A DNA stretch of 64,000 bases, from assembly GCA_000708835.1 (NCBI GenBank), contig DF236972.1, forward strand, positions 124,001 to 188,000. Reading direction: 5' to 3'. The translations under genes and the position numbers were made by a program. Positions 34,754-46,278 of the stretch are shown here, piece after piece. The notes beneath the pieces were generated by a model. It made no database searches. It was not told the origin of the DNA and was given only the letters and a program-made list of their open reading frames with translations. Source of the stretch: Klebsormidium nitens. Taxonomy: Eukaryota > Streptophyta > Klebsormidiophyceae > Klebsormidiales > Klebsormidiaceae. Each line of letters begins with the position of its first letter. Within the stretch, counting starts at the first letter, position 1.

Positions 34754-37700
34754 TTAACCGTTAACGCACTTTTGAAGTGTTTGCGGCTGCGTTCGATTCC
34801 GCCTTCTGCTGAAAGAGAACGTTCGCTTCGTTCTCGTCGGCGTAACCGGAGATGGCTCCTCCGCTGGCGCTTCGTCGAGGTACTCGGGGGGCGGGGTGGG
34901 CGGCGGGAAGTCTGCACAGCGTCACGGTCGTTCAACAAATGATTGTGCAGTGTTGAAAAGCACTCATGAAATCCAATCAGTCGCCAGTGATTGTTGGTTT
35001 TTGAGCGTTTCTAGAGAATGTTTGGCTGCTACTGAAGGACTTTTAACAGCACGGATCGTCGCCGGACCGCTGACGACGTTTTGAGAGGAAGCAGATCTCG
35101 GTCTTGGAGAAACGAACACGTGGCAGGTTCTTCAATCTCATCAAAATGGAAAGACGGCATGTCAGCAAGAGATGGTTGTCAATGCAACAAATAGTCGGCA
35201 AACGCATCGGACGCTAGGACTCCCAGAAACAAAGCCCAACCGCTTCAGTCCACCCCTGCGAGTTTGCAGTTGACAGGAAGCTTTCCATGTCGATCATCCA
35301 GGAAGCCTAGGAGTGGGATGACAGCAGAAGGAAGTCACACACGGTCCACCACGTGTATGACGTGCGATGATGTTTTATTCTTCTTCAATCCTTTAGAAGC
35401 CGCGAAGGGTCACTAAACAATTAGCTGCGCAGAGCGAAGACAGTCCCCCAAAGCAACGAGGATCGTTCTTAGGATACTTTTGCGTAGTATTCAGGGTCTT
35501 AGAAATCGGTATCAGGGACTCTTGCAGTCTTTCGGGGAATTGTTAGAGAAGAGATGAGGACAGTGGTCTCAAAAGCTGCTTATGCGAGACGCTTACCGGC
35601 TGGGGGGGTGGGTGCGATCCAGTTGCCGCCCAGTTCGTCCGACCCGGGGGAACCGAAACTGCTCAGAGGGGGCGACACGAAGCTACTGCCGGTGGGGCTG
35701 TCCATCTGCACCGGCGCAGTTTCACGTGGGTTCACTTTTCGTTTACTTCTTATTCTTCCACTTTCAAGTCAAGGCATGCTCCTTCTCGCGAAAGTCGACT
35801 TCCGGCTTTTCTGTACTGACGCGGAGACAAAACAAGCATGCGTTGACTCAAAGCTGGAAGGCTGACTTTGGAGTACGCACACGGCATCCTCCTGAATGCA
35901 TCACACATCCGGCCCTCTGCAGCAAATAACGTCAGGTTTCTTCCGAGCGGAGGTTGTCACCGCACACAAAGCGCCGCCACTAGGAATCGAGCGAAGGGTG
36001 GCCATTCACGCCAAGCACCGGACCCTCACTTGGGCTAACTCCCACCACTCTAGTTGGACTTTCCGGAACAGATTCTGAAACCCAAATCTTGCTGGGCTTC
36101 CGATAACAGGTTCTGAATCCCATCTGTCATGCAAGGAAGTATGGAATTCCGGAGGAAAAAGAAGGAACACGAAATGAACGCCCAAAGTGGCTTACGCACC
36201 CAGGCGCTCTCCGTTGTAGACGGCGGAGGCGTCCATCCAATGTGCCCCTCGTGCTGGACATTGTACGGGTACCCAATGTCCATGTCGTCGAATTTGTCTC
36301 TCCCCCCTGCAGCATAGCTTCTGCGGATCAGATCATAGCCTATCGTCGCGAGGATAAGCGGTGTCTTGAGTGGCCGTGGCTGCGTTTTGTTGGCCTTTTT
36401 GGAAATTGGTCGAACCCACGACTCATGCGAATGCTTTGCGAATCTGTCAGGTGTCGAGTGTGCGGTGCTTCTTATGATGGCGTGATAACGAGCACGGACT
36501 GGATGCCTAAGCAAAAGCAGCGGCGTTCTTAACTCCAGTCAATCATCGCCAGCCGGGCTAGACCCGCCGGCAACATAAGTAGCTGCGTAAAACCAAGGAA
36601 AAGAAGAAAGAAAAACCAAAGAGGATACAAAGGGAGGACATCGGAGGACGTATTATGCAGGACCGTAGGCCTAGAAATGCTTCACGACAACACATCACCT
36701 GCGTATATCCACTAAAGAATGAGAAGATTGAGAACGAGAGAAAGGGGACTGTTGCAAATTTTGAGCGTGATGGGGCGACGACTCACCTGAGAGGATCCTA
36801 TGGAGCTTCGCCTTGACGGTCTTTCCAGGCGAGAAGCCGCACGAGATCGACGCCGGCTCCAAGACTACAAGAAGCGAGCAGAACGCCCAGTGAGAATAGT
36901 CCACAGTTGAGCTTGAGTCTTGCAGTTCGGACGTGGCTAATTGAATGTCATCTCTCTAACAAAACGGCCATACCAGCGGACTTGAATCCAAGGGAGTCCG
37001 TCCTCCTGAAACCCTGCCTTCTCAACTTCGTCTACTGAGCCAATTTCAACCACATGTAGAGCAGTCGAAAATGCCTTTAAATGGCGCGAACTTTAAAGTG
37101 GGCGTCGGGGTATAAAACCCCCGGTTCACGACCAAATTTTGCATCTGGGGTTCCCAGGTTTTGCTGGCTTGACCTAGTGGCAAGCGCGCTCGCTTTGAGG
37201 TCAAGACCTCCGAAAAGAGGTGCAGGTTCGATTCGGGCAACTTTGACATTTTGCTCTGTTTTGCCCCTTCCTTTTTGGACCTTACCGCCGCTGACGTATG
37301 ATGACGTAGCTAAATGGAACCGCGGTACTCTGTGGTACGATACCTGTGGACTGGCCCGGTTCCAGCCTGCCTCCGACGGTCCGCGGGCGCCAAATTTGCC
37401 TGGTCCAGTGTCCGAAACCGGTCCGAAATTTGTCCGAATTCTCTTGACGAAAGGGATCTTTGACCGTTCGATACATTTTAGTCAAATCGACACACCGTTC
37501 GATGAAAATGCAACCGCGGTTGCTACGCCCACGTTAAGCTTCGCAGGAAGGCCTGCCTCATCCGACATGCCGCCCACCCCGAAGACCCAACTTTTGGTCC
37601 GTCAGACCTCTGAATCAGTTGGAAGAAAGCGGGTTCCCAGGGCCGCTATGCACGCTTACATCGGTTACTGCCTGGAGACAGGCCTTGGTTCCTTCCAGGA

Positions 37701-40213
37701 GTTCCGAGCATTGATGGAGTCTTGGCAGCTCGAGGAGTAGCGGGGATGGGGACACTCTTGGTCGCTGCAAGCGAAGCCTAAAAGTCAGCACTCTGTAGGC
37801 GTTCAAAGTCGCTACTTTTTCGCAACGTTCAGCTCTCAATACCACGTGCGACTCTCTCAGCATTTTGCCCGTTCAGGGGCTCGCACATCCATGAGCCGAA
37901 ACGCGCAGAGTTCGCTTTCGACCTCGCACTTCGCCGGAACAGCAGTCCGGTTTCGACTTCTCAAGTCGGGGGCACTTTCCAGTTCCGTCAACTGCAAAGC
38001 ACTTGTTTTTTGTTCAGGTCACGTACCATGGTTATGATGGATTTTCAATGTTCACAGTGCCTCCAGTTGACTGCCCCGTAATCCTACATTCAGAGGTCTA
38101 GGTAAGTGACTCAGTTGCTAGAAAACCTTGCTCCCCAGTTCCCTGAATTCGCTCGTCTTGAAAAAGCTGCCACGGAAACTTGCTTACCGGATTCCTTTGG
38201 AAGCGAGATGCTTCTCTGCTGCACGGCCCTGCTGCCGCCCGATGCCAGAACAGACGCCGGTGACGTCCCGGGGGAGGGAGTGCTCGAGGGGGACACGTGG
38301 GAGAACGTGGGGCTCGTACCCGCCAACACCTCCTGCAAAGAACGGGGAAACCCGGGCCGCTCAAAAACTTGGTGTCAAAAGTTGCAGACCGGAAGCAGTC
38401 TCTGAAACTCCTGTTCCCAAATGGTCCCTTTTAACACATGGTTTGTTCTATGCATGGCTGTCGATTATGGGGTCCTACTTTCTGGTCCGGTGTAATCCAT
38501 GATTCTGCCCTAGGTCGAAATCTTTGCGGGCAGAAAAGCTCATCTCGACACGGCTGCGACTCATTGAGGATCGACTATTGTTGGATTCCCCTTGCCGCTC
38601 TTGCTGACCGTTGAACATGCCTCTTTATGTTCAACGGCCAGGCTGCTTAAAGAGATTCAGCAGACTCGACCATTTTTGGGGATCCCCTCACCGAAGGTCG
38701 AAGCGGCCCGCTCTTGCACCTCCGGTTGTGGAGCACCGGCGGCGGGGGGCTCATTTCGGGCGCGCCTAGTTCCCCTGCCATGAACAACGGCCTTGCGGTG
38801 CGGGATGAAGGAAGAGAGGACTTCTGGAAGTCTGGCGCTCCAGCAGGAACGTCTTCCAAGTTTTTTGCTGCTTCTAATGTTACAAAGTCGAGGATCTCGC
38901 TCGCCGCCACGGCGTCGCTGAAACCAAGCCCCCGGTAGGTGCCATTCTGCGGAGAAAGAACGGGAAAACTTTGCAAAAGAGCTTGGTTTGCTTTTGTATG
39001 TTTCTTTTTCAAAGATGGTTCCTACGATTGTCCATCTTTCCAATATCCGAGGGTTCCCAGTCCGTGGTCTTAAGGCCACCAAATAGCTTTTGATGGATCC
39101 TTGAACCAACGATGAGACATACAAAATGACGAAACTGATATCTTGGGCCTGTCAGGCTAACAGAATGGGCGGTTTTTATTTCCACAAACCAGCTGACACA
39201 ACTAAAGGGAGACAAGTCCAAGAAGCATTTGAGTTCTAGGCATGTGTGTGACTATAGATCGCAAAGACCCCGAGCCACTTCCAGTTGTTCCCTCCCTTGT
39301 CTAATTCGACAACGGGCCCTTCTTAAAAGGTCAGGCCAACGAGTTCGGAGTTGGCTGTTCGCACCTCTTGTTTGATGACGTGGAAGCGTTCTGACAGCTT
39401 GAAATATGCCGATGCTGGCCGAGTTGTCTGGAACAAGACCTGGCCATCCTGCAGATAGAAGAAAAGAATGAGGCTCAACCTTTCTGCATCTTGGACCTGA
39501 TCTGGGGGCTTCGGAAAACAATGCTCTTCGGTTAAGCCGGAATCGGGCCAGCATACTAGCCGGTCCCATCGCTTAAAGGGCAAGCTTCTTGTGTTACTTG
39601 TCAATCACACGTTTTCCTTTTGACGAAGAACTGCTGATACAAAGGAAGGCCCCAAAGTAACCCGCCTCCTTGTTCAAAGGCTGCAATTGATTCTCAGAGT
39701 ATCCAACTGTTGTAAGACGCTTTGACCTCAGAAGGATGATGCTTGCAGTAAAGCCATCAGTAAAGCTTTCAATCAAGTTAAGAAGGATCAATGTAGAACG
39801 ACTTCTATGACTCACTCCTCTGTAAGGAAAGATCCAGCGTGAAGCTTGGCAATCTGAGATGTGAGATCTTTACTCAGCTTCTGCTTAACCAGCACATTCG
39901 AGTCAAAAAGTTGTTCAACCGCCTTCAAAAAGTTGCTCTACCGCCTTCAGAAAGTTGCATTACCTGAAGTTACGCCGCTCCCTTACACAAACCCTGTCGA
40001 ACGACAATTCACAGGGAACAAAGTGTTCCTAGTAAACGTTCCAGACGCATTTCAGGTACTGACCAGGAGGTCATGGAGTTGGCACACAAGAAGCGCGCCT
40101 GCCGCATCTTGGATTTGCAGCTCCCCAATGGCTGGGCAAAGTCGCCAGGGACCTGCGACGATCGCCTCAAAAAGGGTGACGGGACACCGGGCCTGCAACA
40201 TTGAGCAACAGGT
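34754..40213 (-). CDS. WASP-like protein: WH1-like domain, CRIB motif, proline-rich tail; 5' end unresolved
   Basis: Exons in transcript order: 40064-40213 (acceptor could instead be at 40192), 39365-39448, 38692-38946, 38188-38332, 36787-36864, 36200-36306, 35597-35705, 34754-34911. All phases agree and the frame stays open to a TAA at 34754. The first two exons resemble the WASP WH1/EVH1 domain: ARCPVTLFEAIVAGPW, an IQDAAGALLVCQLHDLL strand pair, GQVLF, then SERFHVIKQE joined to NGTYRGLGFSDAV, where EVH1 domains have a GLxFxxxxxA motif. The CRIB motif, a binding site for Rho/ROP GTPases, is DIGYPYNVQHEGHIGW. The tail is proline-rich (PTPPADFPPPTPPPEYL) and ends basic (TKRTFSFSRRRNR). No WH2 or acidic Arp2/3-binding region is visible. 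A first exon near 40900-41040 is possible. Alternatives are a NECAP-like fold for the N-terminus or a RIC-type CRIB protein. Confidence 0.6.
37162..37245 (+). repeat. tRNA-derived element (SINE-like head) in the WASP-like gene intron
   Basis: A near-consensus A box (tgacctagtggc, one base from TGGCNNAGTGG) is followed about 45 bases later by a B box (ggttcgattcg, one base from GGTTCGANTCC). An extra stem acctc-cgaaaa-gaggt sits between, like the long variable arm of Leu/Ser tRNAs. The T stem and acceptor stem do not pair well, so this is not a functional tRNA. Confidence 0.4.
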
Positions 40214-42647
40214 CTGTAGAACTTCAGTTTCTACAAGCGGCATCACTATACCCGCTTTGAAGCTTTCAGTCTCGGAGAGCGTTCAACGGCTACAAACCAG
40301 CTAGATCGAGTCTGTTCTATGAAGGCGACACATCAATGTAAGTGAAGCTTGCTTTCACACGTCTCCTGAAGTCACTGGTCTCCTGAGGTCACATAATGTC
40401 CCCCATGATGTTACAACGTTGCAAGCACATCTGTGGACTTAATGCACAGGAGGTTGACTGTTTTGCTCCAATGTGGCCCACGAGGCTGGTCAAATCATGC
40501 GGGTGAAAATCAACAAGGGGCTTACCACTCTTGTTGACCTCATACTGATCATCTCAGGAGGACAGGTCGCCCATTGCATAGACCATCAGAAGCCCATTTG
40601 TGCTCCAAAGTGTGCAATGTTCAGATGAGGGGCACTCCCTGCTTTCATCGCAGGGGTGCATCATGAAACCCTAACCGGAGGCTGTAAATTACAAAGCATG
40701 CTGATTTCCGATTTGAGCTTGTTCAAAAGGGAGATTTCATGTCTGGACGGTCACATTTAACTTCCGGCCCGCTCAATCAAAGTCACTAAAATGCAATCGC
40801 AGTCGCTGCGTTCAACCAATTCGTCAACCGATTGCAGTGTGCAAAGCTTGCTCTCTTCGCACAACGTCTTCCAGCTCAGGCATTCCAGCCTTTCTCATAG
40901 AAACGGCCGCCTCGCACAAAGTTGCTGGAGATCATCGCAGACAATCTGCTCAGGACTGCGTCCCATGAAATAAGCTCCCTCGTGCTTTGCTGAGCTTGCT
41001 GAGCTGCCCTGGCAACTGCAGTTTTGACATCTGGGACCATCTGCACCAAATGCGGCCCACGAGTTCCTAATCGACGGCTGGTGTTGGCCAAGCTGTCATG
41101 TCACACTCACTCCATGCGGACGCCCCTGTTATGCGGACGCCCCTGTCATGTCCCACACAGTGAGTCACGACGGTTGAACTTAGAGGCGGCGGCCGCCCGG
41201 GCCCAGCGGGCCGCCGCCGTTGGACATTCGTGATTCAATGAAGCCTAGCTATCATAGCCCTACTCCGTGGCAGATTTTGGAAATTGTCATCGAGTCGGAC
41301 TCAAACCCTGAAACCCGGTCCGGGCTCCAAACGCGTCGGACCGGGCGGCGCGGCGCCATATGGCAAACACATCGCGGCCGCCTCCTCAAATGTGACGCGC
41401 GACGTGTGAGCGTGGCCCATAAATACCGCCCTCATCCTACTAGTATCTTGAACCTTGATAGGATACGAGCTAGCTGCAAAGCACCCATCAAGACTTGCAA
41501 AGATTGCATGCGAGCAGCAAAAGCTCCGCGCCGTTTCTTGGTGCTTAATATGAATTCGTACGTCAGTGGACGGATGGATGGGCGCCTCAGCTTCATGAAG
41601 TAAAGAAGTTGAGAGTCGACTATGGGGACCAAGCAATGTGATCGCGTACTTGAGAACGTGGAATCCACCAGGACTTCACCTGGTTTTGCAAGAGGCGTGT
41701 TGTCAACATTCAGACTAGCATCGGATTCATCAAGCAGATTACATGCACGTCGCAAGTCCGCGGTTTGAATGTTTGGATAAGTTAATAAGTCTGAATCCGC
41801 AGCCGTGTGGAAGGCCTTGAACAGAATGGACCTGCTCGGTCAAGATCATGGCGAGGTCTGGAAAGGCCCGTCCAAGCATATTTCAGCATTGCTGCACGTC
41901 GTTTAGTACATGACAGGTGGCCGACAGGGTATTGTGGTATCTTCAACTTGAGACCGGACTTTGCACTAAGCGGGAATAGCAAGCCTCCAAAACCTAGCGG
42001 AGCATACTCCAAGTTTTTCGAGCACTCTCCAGTACAAGCTTTTGCCGCAGCTGCAATTCAAGTTGCAGCGGTGAGGGTCTCCCTTGAAGGCGCAAGTACC
42101 CGAAATGCTCGACAAAGGAAGAAGGTCAGCCCTTTTCCAAATGCGCGTCATTCAAGTTCTGTGAAAGCTGATAGTCGCAATCAGAGCAGATGAAGAGCAA
42201 CTGCACGCGGAGCGTGACAAGTAAAGTGCGACAGCGCACAATCCGAAAAAGACAAGCCGTCTAACCCTCGTTGTTCACTTGCGCGCGTATACATTGGCAT
42301 ATGATTTTGACCAAGGGCCAAACGACATTCATAGTCGCTTCAAGTGAGGCAGCTTTCCTTCAAACAGAACATGAACACGCCAAAAAGCAATAAGATGGAC
42401 AGACCATCCAGCCGCGTACTGACGTAGCCGACTTTCCTGGCTGGTGTGGCAGTCGATATGCGGCTGCTTGATTGACGCTTAGATGGCATTTCATTAGACA
42501 CCTCTCAAGCAGCAGGACTCGACGAAGTCGTATCAACTGGCTATAGCAATTGTTACGTGAACCACGGGACTTGGTTTTCAATTTTGTCCCTCTTTCGATT
42601 GTTCTTCATCGAAGCGATCTACTTGTTCGCTTAACAGAGAAAGAGCC
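40214..42647. other. Region upstream of the WASP-like gene, downstream of BTB-B
   Basis: Probably holds the 5' exon(s) and promoter of the WASP-like gene plus the 3' UTR of BTB-B. A candidate first exon on the minus strand reads MVPDVKTAVARAAQQAQQST onward (about 40920-41040) and ends before a GTGCGA donor in the right phase, but I cannot prove it. Other items are a 17-base tandem duplication at 41113-41146 (atgcggacgcccctgt) and a GC palindrome with 10-base arms at 41185-41194 and 41209-41218. Confidence 0.35.
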
Positions 42648-45325
42648 TCACACTAACAGACAGTCATGAATAAAGAACCAGACTATCAATAAAAAGACGC
42701 CGGCTATTAAGCCTACGATCGCACCGCCCACGGGCAGGAGACCTAGAAACGCAGTTGCGAACAGCGCATCTGACAACCCGTGATGATGCTCCTTTACCCT
42801 GGCTGCGAATACCAAGGGTATCACGAAGCCCGCCAGAAAGCCCAAGACGATCAAGATTCCCAACAAGGTTGTCATGACATTTTCGGCAATCGGGCCACCA
42901 GGGAAGGGGGGAGGAGCGTTGTTTCCGGCGACCGCCTGACCCGGGCCTTGGGCTGCAAGCGCGCCCCCCTGGTTTTCATGGACCTCCAATTCCTTGTCTT
43001 CCAGAGGTGGTTCCATGGTTTTCAGCTTGTCTATCAGGGCCCGCCGCTCTGGACTGGAGCTTATCTCAGCGCAGCTCTCCAGCTCTTCTCTAATGAAAGA
43101 CCGGTTGATGCGCCAAAACTCGAGCAACTCAAGGAGGGCCGCAAAGGCTCCCCACCGGTCCCGACTCGCGGATCGAAACCACTGGAGGCAGACTTTACAG
43201 AGCTCCTCCTCGTACTCGTCGCTTCCCCGAAGCTTGAGAACGAGTCGTCTGATGGTGAGCTCATCCATTTCGCAAACGGTCTCTGCGCCCGCTATCTCCT
43301 CGAACGACCAGTCCGTAAAGTTAGATACAGTATCGATCAGCGCCCGGACTGCCTCGCACCGCTTCACAGGCTCCGGCAGGCTGACGTACATGACTGCGTC
43401 AGCGAGCGTTGTGGGGGTTGACGTCAGCGTCTCGACGCACGTTTGGACGCACGCCGGCGTCTCGAAGCGGTCCGCAACGGTCACCAGCCAGCAGAGTTCT
43501 TCCTTATCTGAGCGAACCGTCGCGCTGATCTTGTGAGTGTACATGAACTCGACCAGAGCGTTGAAGCTCTGTGCATCTGCACAAGGGCGTCGAAATAATG
43601 AACAATTGTACGGTGAGGAAATGAAAGCAAAATAAAGACGTGTTATTGACAAAAACAGGGGGTAGATTATTGGGCGTGTCACATCCTGCGATCACCAAGC
43701 ACCGAAGCAGACGATCCAGTTATATGGAACGATTGGTGGAGTCGTGCTCTGCTGGTGAATGCAAAAGGACGTTTCCAATAGATTAACCTATGCCGTCAAG
43801 TCATTTTCAGAAACAGCTAGTGTTATGAAAAGAAGAGAATTACGGCTCGCCTAATAGCTTCTTCGAATATCAAGGCATGTTCCTCGTATTCTTGCGTCTT
43901 GACACATGGACCAAGAGTGAGAAGGTTTGCTTTCTGATGAGGACCGCTCACCTCTTGGCGAAAGTGTAACCACGATCGGTTGCTCCTTCGAGGCGGTGCT
44001 CTCTTGAAGGCCTGACGTCAGCATCCGCATGAAATACGTCGAATAGGCAGCAATGACAATGCTGCTGACGGGGATGTCGTACGACGAGCCTGATGCACAA
44101 GCAATTCTTCCAGAAGTTAGTGGAGCCTGAATAGACCGTGAGTCAGCACGCCCAAGTGGTACACGTCCAATTTACAGGCACGTGTCACATGGAGCAATTG
44201 ACCACGTCAACACCTGTCACCCTTCTGCAGCATTTGATTTTCGAGAGCGAAATTTGCAAACCCGTCAACTCGCGACCCGCAAAGGCTAAGCAGAGGGAGG
44301 TGCTGTGGAGCCGTCCTGTGACGTCATACGGAGGCGCCCCCTGCAGACCGTCTATGCCAGTGAAATTATCAATTTGCAGAAGCAAAGTAACTACGACAGT
44401 CTCGAAAAGCAGAGAACAATTCGTAAGCAAGACTCCGTTGAAAGGAAATCAGGCATCATCCAATTTATCGTTCCGAATTGCAGAATGGAGTTGACGGCCC
44501 AAGTCACACCTGGTAGGAGTTGAAAGTTGATCTGAAAGTGGGAAGTTTGACAAGCTTCCTCCTTCACAAATCCGGTTTCAAGGGTCCTTATGGATGATCC
44601 GATACAGACTGGAACATGATGCAGAGACTTTCTTTCAGTGGAGAAAGCTCTACAAGGAGAATAGGCATGATCCTCAAATCTGCACGCAATCTTGCTCTAA
44701 GGCCGCCTTAAATGCGTGATTAAGACACCCCCTAAAGCAACTCTCCTACAAGGTATTCTTACCTGATGTACCAGTCTCCGATTTCTGATGCTTTGCAAAC
44801 CTGACTGGTGGCCGCTCCTCCACAGCAGTCACCTCAAAAAGCTCGCCTGTTAGACCCTTAAGGCTGTAATGGAAGGGGGCGAAACATGCCGTGCACCTTG
44901 CTTTTGTTTACTGATGTCCATAAGTATTTTTGCTGAACAAACCGGATCAGGATTATCGTTTGACTCAACAACTATGTTCGCTTACCTTGGCTGTCTTCGT
45001 CTTCTTCCGTGTCTTCATTTCTTGCAACTGGCTGCATCTCCAGGTCGACTGCATGGTCTTCGCATCTAGAGTTGGACAGCTCTTGTGAAGCAACAAAATC
45101 TGAACCATGAGACTGTTCAGTCCGAGTTGTAGCTACTTCTGGCTGTCGAAGAGCACCTCCTCCTTCCAGAGGATCTCTTTGAACATGCACCCGGATAACT
45201 CTGTCGCTGAATTGTTTCAGATCTGAGCGGTAGCCAAACGTCATGTGCACAGACAAGCCCGCGCCTGAATCCTTCCGCTCTTGAAGCTGCGGGTGCTGCT
45301 CTTCCGAGCCGGTGGTGGAGTCCAT
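42648..45325 (-). CDS. BTB-BACK protein of POB1/LRB type with C-terminal membrane hairpin, copy B
   Basis: Three exons, 44986-45325, 43952-44089 and 42648-43576, encode 468 aa. Order: FGYRSDLKQFSDRVIRV start of the BTB fold, acidic linker (about 50-113), remainder of BTB (SSYDIPVSSIVIAAYS), BACK domain (about 176-320), then two hydrophobic segments at about 393-419 (LLGILIVLGFLAGFVIPLVF) and 430-461 (GGAIVGLIAGVFLLIVWFF). The N-terminal part matches plant POB1/LRB proteins, which recruit substrates to CUL3 ligases. Those have no membrane anchor, so this version is probably tethered to a membrane with its BTB part in the cytosol. The ATG at 45325 was chosen because no ATG lies further upstream in frame before non-coding-looking sequence. 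This is the intact copy; BTB-A is its inverted paralogue. Confidence 0.85.
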
Positions 45326-46278
45326 TTTTTGTGCTGTTCCTGCCAACTTCTTTGAGAGCGGGACTACCTCAGGCTCCGGCTCCTGAAAATCAGTGCTCTA
45401 AATTTCCCTGTATTGTAGATTCTGCAGCTTTGTGTCTCGGCCTGTGATGCCCTTCGAGTGACGCGTCCGCGGCCGCTGCCGCGCCAGAGCGGACGATCTC
45501 GGATGGTAAACTCCGCCAAAACCTCGCGCGACCGCCGGCCGCGGTCCCGCGCCCGCCTGAATGATTACATGTTACCTATCAGAGAAGAGAGGATCTAATC
45601 GATCCATGTGCAGTAAGTCGGGGTGCAGTAAGGCGTATAAGCTGGGCATTGGAGCAACGCGCAACCTCGAGTCTTGTCGGAACCTCACAAGCGCGCTAGG
45701 CCGAGGTTAAGTGCAGACATATACGAGTGTTGAAGTCGAAAATTTCATGATTCAAATTGAGTGACAACTCAATGGAACACTCAAGAGGTTCATCTACTAG
45801 CCTCCAGCGCTGAATCGAGCAAGGCCGGTGCATTGATGCGCTCATGTACTGATCCGCATTCGAATCAAATCATGATATTTGATTCCACCGCCCATGAAGA
45901 CCTGAGGCGTCTGTCGCTGTTCCCATGTGTAGATATACTGCATGAGCTTGGTACACTTTTTGCCGCGCGCTCAGATGAGTAACGACCATCGACGGATGAC
46001 GTGACGAACAAACGGTTTGAACGGGGCGGCTACTATGATGTATCCATTCTTGGATTCTTTATATGCTAGCACACGTTCCATGCACAATCACCGCCCCGGT
46101 CGCGTCAGCAAACTCAATTACTTGCGCTCAATCCCCGTTCGAAGTCGATTTTCCTTGTAGAACGCAGAAGAACCCCTCACACTCGCTTTATGTTCGTACA
46201 TTTGCAGAAAGTTCTCAGGAACTAGGCTTTTCTAGGGTCATATGCACAACCTACGATCACTCCTCGCCCATCAGCTTC
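45326..46278. other. Intergenic region between GLP-B and BTB-B
   Basis: This 950-base counterpart of the arm A intergenic holds no supported gene. The part next to BTB-B is GC-rich and conserved with arm A. The rest is diverged and should include the GLP-B 3' UTR. Confidence 0.4.
45459..45560 (-). promoter_or_regulatory. Conserved GC-rich upstream element of BTB-B
   Basis: Read on the minus strand it shares ordered GC blocks with 30531-30660 upstream of BTB-A (ccgcggccgg, gtcgcg, aggttttggcgg, gtttac). It lies about 135-235 bases before the ATG. Confidence 0.45.

Noticed and set aside
35582-35929. Plus-strand open frame over the WASP-like exon at 35597-35705
   Set aside because: It is antisense to a better-supported exon whose phases join on both sides.
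37081-37740. 219-codon open frame on the plus strand within the WASP-like gene
   Set aside because: It runs antisense through an intron, includes the tRNA-like element, has no family resemblance and lacks splice or codon support. I take it as chance.
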